59,109 nt of DNA. Origin: Nitrosomonadaceae bacterium. Its GTDB lineage: Bacteria; Pseudomonadota; Gammaproteobacteria; Burkholderiales; Nitrosomonadaceae. Positions 19,659-30,980 of this stretch are shown here, one piece after another. The first letter of the stretch is position 1. Every line of letters starts with the position of its first letter. The notes under the pieces are model-generated. The model was not told where the DNA came from and searched no databases. It saw only the letters and a list, made by a program, of their open reading frames with translations. Location: assembly GCA_014237605.1 (NCBI GenBank), contig JAAZZR010000004.1:1-59109 (forward strand), in the 5' to 3' direction. Made by a program: the position numbers and the translations under genes.

Positions 19659-22403
19659 ATGTTTAACAATGTTTTTAAAAAAGTATTTGGTAGCCGTAAC
19701 GATAGGTTGATCAAGCAATATTTTCAGACGGTTGGTGTAATTAACAATCTGGAAATTAAAATTGCGGAACTTACAGACGCAGAATTACGTGCAAAAACAG
19801 ACGAATTTAGACAACGTATTAAGGATGGAGAGACACTTGATATGTTATTGCCCGAAGCCTTTGCAGTAGTGCGCGAAGCCAGTAAACGGGTTTTAGGCAT
19901 GCGACATTTTGGGGTGCAATTGATCGGTGGCATGGTGTTGCATAACGGAAAAATTGCCGAAATGCGTACGGGTGAAGGGAAAACTTTAATGGCAACCTTG
20001 CCTTCATATCTTAATGCTTTAGATGGTAAAGGCTTCCATTTAGTTACTGTAAATGATTACTTGGCTAAACGTGATTCTGAGTGGATGGGAAAGATACATC
20101 AGTTCCTTGGTCTTAGCGTAGGAGTTGTTGTGTCTGATATGGAGCATGAACAGAGGCAAGCGGCTTATTCTGCTGACATTACATATGGTACAAACAACGA
20201 ATTTGGTTTTGATTACCTGCGAGACAATATGGTTAATGATCCTGCTGAGAGGGTGCAGCGACCGCTTAACTACGCAATTATTGATGAAGTAGATTCTATT
20301 CTTATTGACGAAGCTCGTACTCCACTGATTATTTCTGGTCAGGCAGAAGGTAATACCGATGTCTACATACGTATGAATAAGCTGATTCCTAAGCTTGTAC
20401 GTCAGGAGAAAGAAGATGCGCCGGGAGATTTTAATGTAGATGAAAAAACTCAGCAAGTACTACTGAGTGAGGTGGGATTTGAGAATGCAGAAAAAATTCT
20501 TGCTCAGGACGGCTTGTTAGATGCGGGAGCTAGTTTGTATGATCCTGCTAACATTAATCTTATACATCATCTTTATGCGGGACTTCGTGCGCATGCGCTG
20601 TTCCATCTAGACCAGCATTACGTAGTGCAGAATGGGGAAATAGTGATAGTGGATGAATTTACTGGACGACTCATGTCTGGTAGACGTTGGTCGGAAGGGC
20701 TACATCAAGCTGTAGAAGCTAAAGAAAATGTTCCGATTCAGAAGGAGAATCAGACGCTTGCCGGGATTACTTTTCAGAATTATTTTCGTATGTATAACAA
20801 ACTGGGTGGTATGACAGGTACAGCAGATACTGAGGCTTTTGAGTTTCAGCAAATTTATGGATTGGAGACCGTAGTTATTCCAACTGATCGGCCGATGGTT
20901 CGTGACGACACTATGGATCAAGTTTATCGCACTCTTGAAGAAAAAAATAACGCTATTGTTGAGGCGATTAAAGATTGCTACCAGAAGGGGCAGCCTGTCT
21001 TGGTCGGAACAACTTCAATTGAAAATAATGAACTCTTGTCTCGGCTATTAGAAGAGAACAAATTGCCTCATCAATTATTAAATGCTAAACAGCATGCAAA
21101 TGAGGCAGATATTATTACTCAGGCTGGTCGCCCGAAGATGATCACTATAGCAACTAATATGGCAGGGCGTGGCACTGATATTGTGTTAGGGGGAAACCCT
21201 GAACCAGAGATTGAGAAGATCAGTTCGGATGAAAAGATCAGTGAGGCTATCAGGACAGAGCGTATTACAAAAATACGTGAAGAGTGGCAAGTTGTCCATG
21301 ATGAGGTTCTGAAGCTCGGCGGGTTGCATATTATCGGAACAGAGAGACATGAGTCTCGCCGGGTAGATAATCAATTGCGTGGGAGGTCAGGGCGTCAAGG
21401 TGACCCTGGCTCCAGTCGTTTTTATCTTTCACTTGAAGACTCACTTTTGCGTATTTTTGCATCTGATCGTGTGGCTAGCATTATGGATCGCCTCAAAATG
21501 CCAGAGGGAGAGGCTATTGAGCACCCATGGGTGACCCGAGCAATTGAAAATGCGCAACGTAAAGTTGAGGCTCGTAATTTTGATATGCGAAAGCAATTAC
21601 TTGAGTATGACGATGTATCTAATGATCAACGAAAAGTGCTTTATCAGCTTCGTAATGATTTGCTAGAAACAGATAATTGTTATGAATTTATTGAGGAGAT
21701 ACGTAGTGAGGTACTAGACGGTCTTGTCAGTTTTTATATGCCACCAGGTAGTGCTGAGGAACAATGGGATGTCCCAGGATTGGAAAAGACTCTAGCCTCT
21801 GAATATCAATTACAGTTACCCATCCATGAATGGCTGGATAAAGAGCCTGAGTTGAATGAAGAGACTCTTGGCGAACGAGTCTCGGAGGCTGCTAGTCAAC
21901 AATATCAGAATAAAGTAGATTTAGTTGGCGAAGATGTTATGCGTCAGTACGAGCGAGCTGTGATGCTGCAAACGCTAGACTCACATTGGCGTGAACATTT
22001 AGCAGCTTTGGATCATTTGCGTCAGGGAATTCACCTGAGGGGTTATGCACAAAAAAATCCAAAGCAGGAATATAAGCGTGAAGCCTATGATCTTTTTCAA
22101 GCCATGATGGGAGAAATCAAATCTGAGGTTACTCAGATACTTATGATGGTGCAAATTAGAGATGAAAAGCAAATGGAAGCAGCTTCTGAGATGCCACAGT
22201 CACATGTAAACATGCAATATCAGCATGCTTCTTATGAAGGTCTAGGTGAAGGTGAAGGCGACGAGGGTGAAGAGGCAAATAACAATAGCAAAGAAGAGAC
22301 GCATCAGCCGTTTGTGCGTCAAGGTGGGAAGGTCGGCCGTAATGACCCATGCCCATGCGGATCTGGTAAGAAATATAAGCAGTGTTGCGGGAAGCTAAGT
22401 TAA
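19659..22403 (+). CDS. secA: preprotein translocase ATPase SecA
   Basis: [41 protein letters not shown], zinc-binding tail [19 protein letters not shown]. Confidence 0.98.
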   Translation: MFNNVFKKVFGSRNDRLIKQYFQTVGVINNLEIKIAELTDAELRAKTDEFRQRIKDGETLDMLLPEAFAVVREASKRVLGMRHFGVQLIGGMVLHNGKIAEMRTGEGKTLMATLPSYLNALDGKGFHLVTVNDYLAKRDSEWMGKIHQFLGLSVGVVVSDMEHEQRQAAYSADITYGTNNEFGFDYLRDNMVNDPAERVQRPLNYAIIDEVDSILIDEARTPLIISGQAEGNTDVYIRMNKLIPKLVRQEKEDAPGDFNVDEKTQQVLLSEVGFENAEKILAQDGLLDAGASLYDPANINLIHHLYAGLRAHALFHLDQHYVVQNGEIVIVDEFTGRLMSGRRWSEGLHQAVEAKENVPIQKENQTLAGITFQNYFRMYNKLGGMTGTADTEAFEFQQIYGLETVVIPTDRPMVRDDTMDQVYRTLEEKNNAIVEAIKDCYQKGQPVLVGTTSIENNELLSRLLEENKLPHQLLNAKQHANEADIITQAGRPKMITIATNMAGRGTDIVLGGNPEPEIEKISSDEKISEAIRTERITKIREEWQVVHDEVLKLGGLHIIGTERHESRRVDNQLRGRSGRQGDPGSSRFYLSLEDSLLRIFASDRVASIMDRLKMPEGEAIEHPWVTRAIENAQRKVEARNFDMRKQLLEYDDVSNDQRKVLYQLRNDLLETDNCYEFIEEIRSEVLDGLVSFYMPPGSAEEQWDVPGLEKTLASEYQLQLPIHEWLDKEPELNEETLGERVSEAASQQYQNKVDLVGEDVMRQYERAVMLQTLDSHWREHLAALDHLRQGIHLRGYAQKNPKQEYKREAYDLFQAMMGEIKSEVTQILMMVQIRDEKQMEAASEMPQSHVNMQYQHASYEGLGEGEGDEGEEANNNSKEETHQPFVRQGGKVGRNDPCPCGSGKKYKQCCGKLS

Positions 22404-22456
22404 TACTTTGAGTATTAGTTATGGTTTCTTGTGTAATTTTAATTAATATATTCTAA

Positions 22457-22482
22457 AACTCCCCCGCCAGAGGCAGGGTTTA
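22457..22482 (+). terminator. probable hairpin terminator after secA
   Basis: AAACTCCCCCGCCAGAGGCAGGGTTT imperfect inverted repeat. Confidence 0.45.
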
Positions 22483-22516
22483 AGTCTTTTGTTATTTAGG
22501 ACAATCCCTGATTAAT

Positions 22517-23671
22517 TTATTGTACGCCAGCAATTTCAATCTCAACGCGGCGGTCAGGCTGCAGGCAGTCTTTTAGTTTTTGCCCTTTCCCTTTACATAA
22601 ACCATGCCATGTTCCCACTCCGGTTACGGGATTGGCCTCCCCTTTGCCATCAACAAAAATATCGCTGGGATCAATGTTATGAGCCGATACTAGATAATTT
22701 TTAACTGCCTCTGCACGCTTCAAAGAAAGCTTTTTGTTGTAATCTTTACTACCAATATGGTCTGTATAACCAAGAGCTATGATCACATCATATTTTACTT
22801 TACCCAGTTCCGTCATCAAATTGTCTAAAGATTCTTTACCATCTTGTTTTAGTATAGATCCGTCAAAGTCGAACAATGCATCAGCTGAAAAAGTAATTTT
22901 ATCAGGAGAAGTATCAGGAGAAGTCTTAGAGACTTGAGATTCTGGCTTTGATTCTATAGGTCCGAGAAGCGTCATAATCACAAAACTTGCCATAGAATCT
23001 GGTGAACTAATATGCTTATGGTTGGTTAAGAAGCCACAGCCTCCAATCTCGGCAAGTTCATGCATAAATTCTTTCCCACCCGGTTCATTACCAATTTGTA
23101 TTGGGTAAATGCATACCCGGTCGCCTAGTTGGTCTTTGATTTTCTTTGCAGCTGAAATGGCAGCATTTCTTTCGCCAGAGCCGCCGGAATTACTTACGTC
23201 TGATATACCATCGCTGACAATAAACATTGCTATTTTTCCAAGGCCTAGCCCATTCAGGAACTTGTTGTTAGTGGTTTTGAGACCTGCATCCATAGGAGAT
23301 GGCCCATTTGCACTTGTAAGTTTCGCAATCGCATCACCAAGGCCGCTACGGCTATGCCCTGCTAGTCCAAAGTGTACTTTAGCTCCGCTGCCATAACTAG
23401 TAAGACCTGAGTTAAAGTCTAACTGAGGAATTGTTTGGTTCATGTTTGACAGGATTTCATTGGAGATATCAATTTTAGCGCGCCCCATGTGTTTGTTCGC
23501 CATTGATGATGAAGCATCATGAATAATCACAAAGGTATCAATTTTTTTGGCATAGTTAGCAGTGCTCAATTGTTTTGCGTTAAAGCTGTCGCCGGATGGC
23601 TGGGTTGCTGCACAACCAACCAAAGACATGGCTGCTACGGCTAAAACAATTGCCCGGATATCATTTTTCAT
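22517..23671 (-). CDS. lipoprotein with von Willebrand factor A domain and C-terminal OmpA peptidoglycan-binding domain
   Basis: Lipobox LVGC; VWA MIDAS-like DASSS motif (FVIIHDASSSMANKH); OmpA motif ALGYTDHIGSKDYNKKLSLKRAEAVKNYLVSAHNI...PDRRVEIEI. Confidence 0.88.
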   Translation of the reverse strand: MKNDIRAIVLAVAAMSLVGCAATQPSGDSFNAKQLSTANYAKKIDTFVIIHDASSSMANKHMGRAKIDISNEILSNMNQTIPQLDFNSGLTSYGSGAKVHFGLAGHSRSGLGDAIAKLTSANGPSPMDAGLKTTNNKFLNGLGLGKIAMFIVSDGISDVSNSGGSGERNAAISAAKKIKDQLGDRVCIYPIQIGNEPGGKEFMHELAEIGGCGFLTNHKHISSPDSMASFVIMTLLGPIESKPESQVSKTSPDTSPDKITFSADALFDFDGSILKQDGKESLDNLMTELGKVKYDVIIALGYTDHIGSKDYNKKLSLKRAEAVKNYLVSAHNIDPSDIFVDGKGEANPVTGVGTWHGLCKGKGQKLKDCLQPDRRVEIEIAGVQ

Positions 23672-23901
23672 TATGGTTCCTTTATTTAAAATATTTTTCT
23701 TCTGTGTTTTGCAGCAGAATGCTAAGTAACCATTTCATTTAAATTAAAAAATAACCACCTTGAAGTCAATAATTCTCATAAAAATTATAGTACTAGATAT
23801 TATTATGCTTATCAAGCGACAAATCAAAAGGCTAGCCAAGAACGTAAAAGTTTCTGAAGGCTTTATGCGGAGTACATGTGACGGGAGTAAAGTTAGGATT
23901 G

Positions 23902-24996
23902 TTAAAGTTTTATACGGGTACCTACAAGTTTTGCAGAGATAATTTTGTATGAAAATTCTACTGGTGACAGGCTATCTTGTTCTTGTCCGCTAATTTCCGC
24001 ATGGGGGTACATAAAAAACGGCAATCTACCTGAGACACTGTTGTTTGCTAATGTGATGTCATCTCCATGATTAAATGTCACCCAGTTCATCTCCAATGCA
24101 CCGAATAATTTGTCTCTTAGCGCTATTACTTTAGGGTGATCATGCGTTAGCCCCTCATCAAGTATTAGCTGGTGCACATCAGCTGGATCTACTGGTACCC
24201 AGCCTAAGCCAGCAAGATAAAATTCTGCACGGCAGTGTTGTGCATTACTTAGGTCCCCAAATTTACCTAGACATTTGTGTGTTATTGACTCATCTATGCG
24301 AATCCCGTATTGATTCCTTGCTGGTATGCCTGAAGCTCGTGCCAGACCTACAAATAGCGTATTAAGATCAGCAGATTTGCCACCTAAATTATTTCTTTCC
24401 AGCATGTATTTGATATCTCCTCGCCCACAACCACGTGCCGTCTGGTCACGGTGTGCATTATCAACTACCCAGTTGTAGATAGCGTAAGATTTTTCTAGAG
24501 GAGTATTTGCATTGGCAGCTTTGGCAATAGACGAGGCAGTCATGCGCACAATGCCGTTTAACGGCGCATGTCTGGTAGGCAATAGAAAACGTTTTATATT
24601 AGAAGGAATTATACGATTCTTTTTTTCAAAAAAATTTTGTAAATTTACAGATCGGTTGCGAGTTTTAACGATGCTGCTTACCGTTACCTTTCGTGTTCCA
24701 TTGCCTCGCCATTCAGCATGAAAAACCGGGAAATTTGTTTTGGGAATAGTGTGAAACTTGGCCTTTTTAGCACTTCCGTTCCACACGCTTCCTTGAGTAA
24801 ACTGGTAATGCGTATCAGTTGTATCGGGGAGTGGTAGCCATAGTAAGGCTCTTTTGCCTTTTGTTGGAAGGTTAATTTGGTAGGTCAGCCGATAACTATT
24901 CCATCTTGAATGGTTAATTTGCTCGCCAAAGACTGATGGCGCAATTGGAATTAAGGCAGCACCTCCAGCTAGTTTGATAAAATCTCTTCGCTGCAT
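23902..24996 (-). CDS. Tat-exported transglutaminase-like protein with Ser at the predicted nucleophile position
   Basis: Tat signal MQRRDFIKLAGGAALIPIAPSVFG; core LGGKSADLNTLFVGLARASGIPAR...HCRAEFYLAGLGWVPVDPADV. Confidence 0.85.
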   Translation of the reverse strand: MQRRDFIKLAGGAALIPIAPSVFGEQINHSRWNSYRLTYQINLPTKGKRALLWLPLPDTTDTHYQFTQGSVWNGSAKKAKFHTIPKTNFPVFHAEWRGNGTRKVTVSSIVKTRNRSVNLQNFFEKKNRIIPSNIKRFLLPTRHAPLNGIVRMTASSIAKAANANTPLEKSYAIYNWVVDNAHRDQTARGCGRGDIKYMLERNNLGGKSADLNTLFVGLARASGIPARNQYGIRIDESITHKCLGKFGDLSNAQHCRAEFYLAGLGWVPVDPADVHQLILDEGLTHDHPKVIALRDKLFGALEMNWVTFNHGDDITLANNSVSGRLPFFMYPHAEISGQEQDSLSPVEFSYKIISAKLVGTRIKL

Positions 24997-25195
24997 AATC
25001 TTCTCCTGTCAGAGCAACTTAATTCAAAGTGCAGAAGTACGGGTCCATATTCTGATAACTATGGATCTAACTCTTTCTGTAGATTAAGTTAATTTTTTTC
25101 TTACTATCATGCAATGGCAGAAGCTGCCAACTAACCTTTATTTCAAAGATCAATAATACTAAAAGCTGAACATAAATACTGGCCAGCAATACTCT

Positions 25196-26350
25196 CTATT
25201 CCATTACCGGTGGCAATTTTTTAGTTAAAGGCACTTTTTCATTTATTGCTGTGCCTAGTAGCGCATAGCCGAGTAAATTATTTTCTGCATCATTGAATAG
25301 TGCTTTTACACTATCAGGTGTTTCCTCAATTTGCCACTCTCCTTTTGTGCCAGGATTGGGGGGTGAAACTACGGTTGGACACGCAGGAGTCTTTACTAGA
25401 ACTGGCATAGCAGGGTATCGCACTACAGTTGGTTTTTTGGCTAGAGTTGCTGCTAAGGCGCGTGCCGCATGCATGATCGGCATAACGAATGGAAGTACTC
25501 TGCCGTCAACTTCAGCACAGTCACCTAAGGCATAAATATCGCTGTAATTGGTTTGTAGTGAGCGCGTCACGACAATGCCACGATTTATCCTGATGCCTGC
25601 TCTTTCTGCAAGAGAGGTATTTGGAATGAGCCCAACTGCTGTTAATAGAATATCTGTTTGCAAAATTTTCCCATTTGCAAATGTTAGTTGTAATTTTTTT
25701 CCTATTTTCTCAACACGCTTAGTGATGGTGCCGAAATGGAAAACCACACCAATAGCTTCTAATTTTCTTTGCATGAAAGCACCACCGGCAGGCGGTAATA
25801 ATTTACCTAGAGGTTGTGTACTAATATCAATTACGTGCACTTTATAACCTGCCATAGCAAGATCGTTAGCAAATTCACAGCCAATTAGTCCCCCACCGAG
25901 AATTGATATCTCTTTCTTCGTCGTTAGCGTATCCCGAAAGCTACGGTAATCGTCTAAATTATTTACGGAAAGGATTTCTTCAGCTCCGTCCCCCTCAAGA
26001 GGAAGGCGGATCTGATTTGCTCCTAAGGCGAGAACAAGCTGATCATAATTGATTTTTTCTCCATTCTGCAGAACTATATTTTTATTAGTTGGATTTATGG
26101 TGCTCACCCTACTATAAGGTCTTATGACTGCTTTCATCTGTTCAGCCACCTGCTCTGCGTTACTATTCAGGAGAGTGTCGGGGGTTTTACCTTTAGTCAA
26201 AGCATTCGAGAGCATCGGTTTGGAATAAAATCCTCCGTGGTCAGCAGAAATTATAATTACGGGAATTTCATTCTCAAGCTTACGAAACTCACGGATTACG
26301 GTATATCCCGCAAGTCCGCTGCCAATAATAACTATGGGATTTTGACTCAT
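25196..26350 (-). CDS. NAD(P)/FAD-dependent oxidoreductase, rubredoxin reductase-like
   Basis: IVIIGSGLAGYTVIREFRKL, SILGGGLIGCEFANDLAMAGYKVHVID, YALGDCAEVDG. Confidence 0.85.
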   Translation of the reverse strand: MSQNPIVIIGSGLAGYTVIREFRKLENEIPVIIISADHGGFYSKPMLSNALTKGKTPDTLLNSNAEQVAEQMKAVIRPYSRVSTINPTNKNIVLQNGEKINYDQLVLALGANQIRLPLEGDGAEEILSVNNLDDYRSFRDTLTTKKEISILGGGLIGCEFANDLAMAGYKVHVIDISTQPLGKLLPPAGGAFMQRKLEAIGVVFHFGTITKRVEKIGKKLQLTFANGKILQTDILLTAVGLIPNTSLAERAGIRINRGIVVTRSLQTNYSDIYALGDCAEVDGRVLPFVMPIMHAARALAATLAKKPTVVRYPAMPVLVKTPACPTVVSPPNPGTKGEWQIEETPDSVKALFNDAENNLLGYALLGTAINEKVPLTKKLPPVME

Positions 26351-26571
26351 ATCTGATTTTAGATTAATTTGAAACTGGATTTATTATGTATATTGTAACT
26401 AAGGCAAGCTCTTGCTAATTTTATTAAATGATCTGTCTCAGTATTATTATAAGGTAGTTTTGGTTTTCGGATGTAGTCGCAAACTCCTAGGATAGCTCTC
26501 GTTTAGGGATATCACTCTTGTAGCATTAGGTAAAACTTCAAGAATCATAGCTTGTTATAAACTCTCTATGA

Positions 26572-28032
26572 TTATTTCCTCCAGAATGCAGGAATAAAGA
26601 CAATAAGTAATGTAAAAAGCTCCAATCGACCTAATAGCATAGTAAAGCTACATACCCACGTCTGAAAATCAGTGAGCCCTTCGAAAGTAGCGGCAGGACC
26701 GACTTGATTAAGTCCTGGACCTAAATTGTTAATACATGCAACCACTGTGGAAAAAGCCGTTATAAAGTCTAATCCGCTAGAAGCAAGAATTAGTGTTAAT
26801 GAGATTATGCTAGCTAAATATATGGACAGAAAAGCCAATATTGCGTAAACAATTTGGTTAGATACCACGCTATTGCCTAGCTTAACCGGTGTAACTGCCT
26901 GAGGATGCATGATTACAATCATTTCACGAAAAACTTGTTTGAATAGAAGCTTGGCCCTGATCATCTTAATACCGCCACCGGTAGAACCGGATGATGAGCA
27001 GAAACAGCAAAGCGCCAGCATCCATAATGGAGCAAATATAGGCCACAAATTATAATCAGTATTACTATACCCAGTGGTGGTGGCAACCGATACGGTATTA
27101 AAACTAGCATAGCGTAAAGAAGTAAGTAGGTCTGGATAAACTCCCATGTCCCACAAGTAAATAGTAAGCATAAAGCAGCTTATTAAAATTGTAGTAATGA
27201 ACAGACCGGCTTCTGGGTCATATCGATAAGGTAATAGGGATTTCTCTCGCCAAACTAAAAAATGTGAAGCAAAATTTATACCGGCTATCAACATAAACAG
27301 AATAGCAACTCCCTCAATTTGTGGTGAATCCCAGTGTGAAAAGCTTGCGTCATGTGAGGAGAATCCACCAAGGCCAATCGTGGTAAAGGAATGCATTACT
27401 GCATCTAGCCAAGTCATACCAGCTAATTTGTAGGCTATGGCACAAGCAACCGTTATCCCGGCATAAACTAGCCACAAGCCTTTAGCAGTTTCAGCAATAC
27501 GTGGCGTTAGTTTGGTATCCTTCATCGGGCCCGGAGTCTCCGCTTTGAACATCTGCCTTCCACCAACTCCTAGTAACGGTAAAATAGCCACTGCCAGAAC
27601 AATCAAGCCCATTCCTCCCATCCAGACCATCTCAGTACGCCAAAAATTTATAGATGGCGGGAGCAAATCAAGCCCAGAAAGAACAGTGCCACCACTGGCA
27701 GTAAGCCCTGATGTGGCTTCAAAATAGGCATTGGTAAAACTCAAATAAGGAAGATGAAATAATAGGGGTAATGTTGCAAAAGCTGGCAATACAGACCAAA
27801 CCAGAACGACCAATAAGAATCCATCTCGTATTTTTAGTTCGCGTTTATAGTTACGTGTTACTGCCCACATCAATAAACCTGAAGCAATAGTAATTGTGGC
27901 TGATTTATAGTAAACAAACTGAGCAACATTGTTCAGCCAAATAGAAAGCGCAAGAGGTACTAGCATGGTAAATCCGAATATTAGGATTACTATGCCAAGT
28001 ACATTGATGACTGGGAAAAGTCGATTCATCAA
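26572..28032 (-). CDS. trkH: Trk potassium uptake system membrane protein
   Basis: SGLTASGGTVLSGLD, HSFTTIGLGGFSSHDASF, SVATTTGYSNTDYNLWP, CSSSGSTGGGIKMIR selectivity-filter repeats. Confidence 0.95.
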   Translation of the reverse strand: MMNRLFPVINVLGIVILIFGFTMLVPLALSIWLNNVAQFVYYKSATITIASGLLMWAVTRNYKRELKIRDGFLLVVLVWSVLPAFATLPLLFHLPYLSFTNAYFEATSGLTASGGTVLSGLDLLPPSINFWRTEMVWMGGMGLIVLAVAILPLLGVGGRQMFKAETPGPMKDTKLTPRIAETAKGLWLVYAGITVACAIAYKLAGMTWLDAVMHSFTTIGLGGFSSHDASFSHWDSPQIEGVAILFMLIAGINFASHFLVWREKSLLPYRYDPEAGLFITTILISCFMLTIYLWDMGVYPDLLTSLRYASFNTVSVATTTGYSNTDYNLWPIFAPLWMLALCCFCSSSGSTGGGIKMIRAKLLFKQVFREMIVIMHPQAVTPVKLGNSVVSNQIVYAILAFLSIYLASIISLTLILASSGLDFITAFSTVVACINNLGPGLNQVGPAATFEGLTDFQTWVCSFTMLLGRLELFTLLIVFIPAFWRK

Positions 28033-28041
28033 TAGGTCCTG

Positions 28042-29490
28042 TTACAGGAAGCCGACTCCAACCTGAAATATTTTTTCAACCTGACGGATAAGTTTTTTAT
28101 TGATTACAAATACAATAATATGATCTTCTGCTTCAATGGTTGTGTCATGATGAGCAATTAGTACTTGCGCATTATCATCATGCGGTTCTTTTCCCTTTTC
28201 ATTATTCCATCCTCGGCTTTCTGTTGCTGAGAGTCCTCGTACAATAGCACCAATAGTTGCACCCCTAGGTAATTTAATATCAGAAACTTTACGCCCAACA
28301 ACTTTTGATGATTTAGCATCACCGTGGGCAACTAGCTCCAGTGCTTCTGCCGCACCTCTTCGGAGGCTATGTACAGCCACAACATCCCCACGTCGGACAT
28401 GTGCAAGCAGCGACCCGATTGTAACTTGTGCGGGAGATATGGCGATATCAATATTACCACTGTGTACTAAATCCACATATGCACTACGATTAATGAGAGC
28501 GAGTACTTTACGAGCTCCCATGCTTTTAGCAAGTAGAGCAGACATTATGTTATTTTCATCATCGTTAGTGAGGGCACAAAACATATCCATCTCAGCAATA
28601 TTCTCATTTTCAAGCAAACCTTCATCTGTGGCATCACCATGTAAAACTAAGGTATGCTGAAGCTCCGCTGCTAAGCTCTGGCTTACTCGTTTATCGTATT
28701 CAATAAGTTTAACCTGATAATTTTTTTCTTTCGCTTTGTCTAGTGCATTAGCTAGCCGCCTTCCAATCTTGCCGCCTCCTGCAATCATTATGCGCTCGAC
28801 CGGCTTATCCATTCGCCGTAATTCACTAATCACACTTCTGATATCATTTGCTGCAGCAAGAAAAAACACTTCATCCTCTGCTTCAACTATGGTATCTCCC
28901 TCTGGAATAATAGGGCTGTCCTTACGAAATATTGCTGCAACACGTGTATCAACATTAGGTACGTGTTGACGTAATTCACGCAGCTCACGGCCAACAAGAG
29001 GCCCGCCATGGAAGGCTCGTACGGCTACCAAACTAACTTTTCCTTTTGCAAAATCAAGAACTTGTAGAGCATTTGGAAACTCTATCAGTTTTTCTGTGTA
29101 ATCAGTGATGATCTGTTCCGGACAGATCGCGTAATCAACTCCAAAATTATCGGATGAAAAAATCTCTGGATAGGCAAGGAAGTTAGCCGAATGAATACGA
29201 GCAATTTTGGTCGGTATATTAAACATCGTGGCTGCAAGTTTGCACGCGACTAGGTTTGTTTCGTCACTTTTAGTTACAGCAAGAATTAGATCAGCATCAT
29301 TAGCGCCAGCCTTAATCAATACTGATGGGTGAGAAGCATTTCCAGCCACAGTACGTAAATCCAGGTGGTCCTGCAGCGAAAGGAGCCTGTCAGGGGCCAT
29401 ATCAACAAGAGTTATGTCGTTAGCCTCACTTACGAGACTTTCTGCTACAGAAGTACCAACTCTGCCCGCGCCTAGAATGATGATTTTCAA
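28042..29490 (-). CDS. trkA: Trk system K+ transport regulatory NAD-binding protein
   Basis: MKIIILGAGRVGTSVAESLVSEANDITLVD; two RCK_N/RCK_C repeats. Confidence 0.95.
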   Translation of the reverse strand: MKIIILGAGRVGTSVAESLVSEANDITLVDMAPDRLLSLQDHLDLRTVAGNASHPSVLIKAGANDADLILAVTKSDETNLVACKLAATMFNIPTKIARIHSANFLAYPEIFSSDNFGVDYAICPEQIITDYTEKLIEFPNALQVLDFAKGKVSLVAVRAFHGGPLVGRELRELRQHVPNVDTRVAAIFRKDSPIIPEGDTIVEAEDEVFFLAAANDIRSVISELRRMDKPVERIMIAGGGKIGRRLANALDKAKEKNYQVKLIEYDKRVSQSLAAELQHTLVLHGDATDEGLLENENIAEMDMFCALTNDDENNIMSALLAKSMGARKVLALINRSAYVDLVHSGNIDIAISPAQVTIGSLLAHVRRGDVVAVHSLRRGAAEALELVAHGDAKSSKVVGRKVSDIKLPRGATIGAIVRGLSATESRGWNNEKGKEPHDDNAQVLIAHHDTTIEAEDHIIVFVINKKLIRQVEKIFQVGVGFL

Positions 29491-29556
29491 TTGAGTAATC
29501 TACCTTGTAATATTATTATTTTATACCTATCTATATAGGAGTGCCTACAGTTATTC

Positions 29557-30360
29557 TTATTGATTTATACGTATCCAGTTACGCCATTGTAAAAACAAGT
29601 TTGGGTCTAGTGCCGCGATTACCGATCGTTCCCATAGAGGTTGTTCCCAGAAATCATCTAAATCAAGGCCACACATACGACCACCTGCTTCTTCTAAAAT
29701 TAGAGAACCAGCAGCATAATCCCATAGGTTCTGTCCACCGTGTAAAGAAAGATCAAAACGTCCAGTGGCAGTAAAACACCAATCTAATGCACTGGCCCCA
29801 AAATTTCTTTGTGAAGAGCATGGTGGAGTGGTAGAAATTATTGCTGCTAGTTTTTTATTGAGGCGCTTCAAATCTACACTTGCTATAGCACCTTCAAATG
29901 CAGTAGGGGTATATTCTTTGACTGGTAGCTTTGCTTTATTTAGGAAGGCCCCTTTTCCTTTCTCAGCAGAAAACATTTCATCTGCTATTGGGTCGTAAAC
30001 TACACCTAGAACACTTCTGCCACGATTCATTAGGGCCACTGAAACTGCAAAATAGGGGATGCCATTTACAAAGTTGGTAGTACCATCTATTGGGTCAATG
30101 CACCATAATCCTCCATCACCAGAATTCCATTGATGATTATTTTGCGCTGCTGATATTTCTTCACTAACTATTTTTCCAGGGTATATTTTTTGTAGCTTCC
30201 CCACCAAGGCCTCTTGTGCGGCAACATCAGCTTCAGTGCAAAGGCTGCCATCAGACTTGTAATGACCCTGTACTTTTAGGTAGCGAGGGATAATTTCCTG
30301 TTTCGCAACTTCCTTTACTGCATCAATAACTGCATTTAGCATACCTATTCTTCTCGCCAT
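29557..30360 (-). CDS. suhB: inositol monophosphatase family protein
   Basis: WCIDPIDGTTNFVNGIPYFAVSVAL; WDYAAGSLILEEAGG. Confidence 0.92.
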   Translation of the reverse strand: MARRIGMLNAVIDAVKEVAKQEIIPRYLKVQGHYKSDGSLCTEADVAAQEALVGKLQKIYPGKIVSEEISAAQNNHQWNSGDGGLWCIDPIDGTTNFVNGIPYFAVSVALMNRGRSVLGVVYDPIADEMFSAEKGKGAFLNKAKLPVKEYTPTAFEGAIASVDLKRLNKKLAAIISTTPPCSSQRNFGASALDWCFTATGRFDLSLHGGQNLWDYAAGSLILEEAGGRMCGLDLDDFWEQPLWERSVIAALDPNLFLQWRNWIRINQ

Positions 30361-30902
30361 TTAATTGAGCAACCAATACTAGGAATCTGGCTATCCGGTC
30401 CTTTAGCAGTTTTTGAAATCATCAGCATGGCTTCATAAAGGTCACGACGTGCATCAGTAGGCGCTGATTCCTTTCGTGAAGCATCAAGACGGCCTCGGTA
30501 TTGTAATTCCAGCTTGTTGTTAAAGCCGAAGAAGTCTGGGGTACATACTGCACCATAGTTTTTAGCTGTTTGTTGGGATTCATCCAGTACGTATGGAAAG
30601 GAGAAATTAAATTTTTTTGCAATTAAAATCATATTGTCAAATGAATCTTCTGGGTAGGCTGAAGGATCATTTGACATAATAGCTATTGTATTTATGCCAT
30701 GCTGAGATAGTTCTGTTGTATCACGGACTATGCGTTCTAAAATAGCCTTAACGTAAGGGCAATGGTTGCAAATAAACATAATCAATAAACCATTTTGACC
30801 TCTTGCTGCTTCCAGATCATAATGCTTCCCATCAACTCCTAATAAATTAAAATTTTCTGCTCCCCAGCCAAAATTACAAATGGGTGTTTCTAAGCTTGCC
30901 AT
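30345..30902 (-). CDS. thioredoxin-like (AhpC/TSA/redoxin) family protein
   Basis: LLIMFICNHCPYVKAILERIV; YGAVCTPDFFGF. Confidence 0.85.
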   Translation of the reverse strand: MASLETPICNFGWGAENFNLLGVDGKHYDLEAARGQNGLLIMFICNHCPYVKAILERIVRDTTELSQHGINTIAIMSNDPSAYPEDSFDNMILIAKKFNFSFPYVLDESQQTAKNYGAVCTPDFFGFNNKLELQYRGRLDASRKESAPTDARRDLYEAMLMISKTAKGPDSQIPSIGCSIKWREE

Positions 30903-30980
30903 ATTTTTCTCCTATAACTCTGTAATTATTTGCAGTTATATTATCATGGGTAATATTCTTAATATCTTGCTTAGGAAACC

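Noticed and set aside
19724-21374. Several antisense ORFs (19724-19933, 19819-20007, 20040-20456, 20700-20921, 21186-21374) inside secA
   Set aside because: All lie opposite the conserved secA coding sequence and look like frame shadows; no recognisable domains.
23760-23942. 60-aa + strand ORF between the VWA lipoprotein and transglutaminase genes
   Set aside because: Short, no homology recognised, overlaps the end of the transglutaminase-like gene; probably random.
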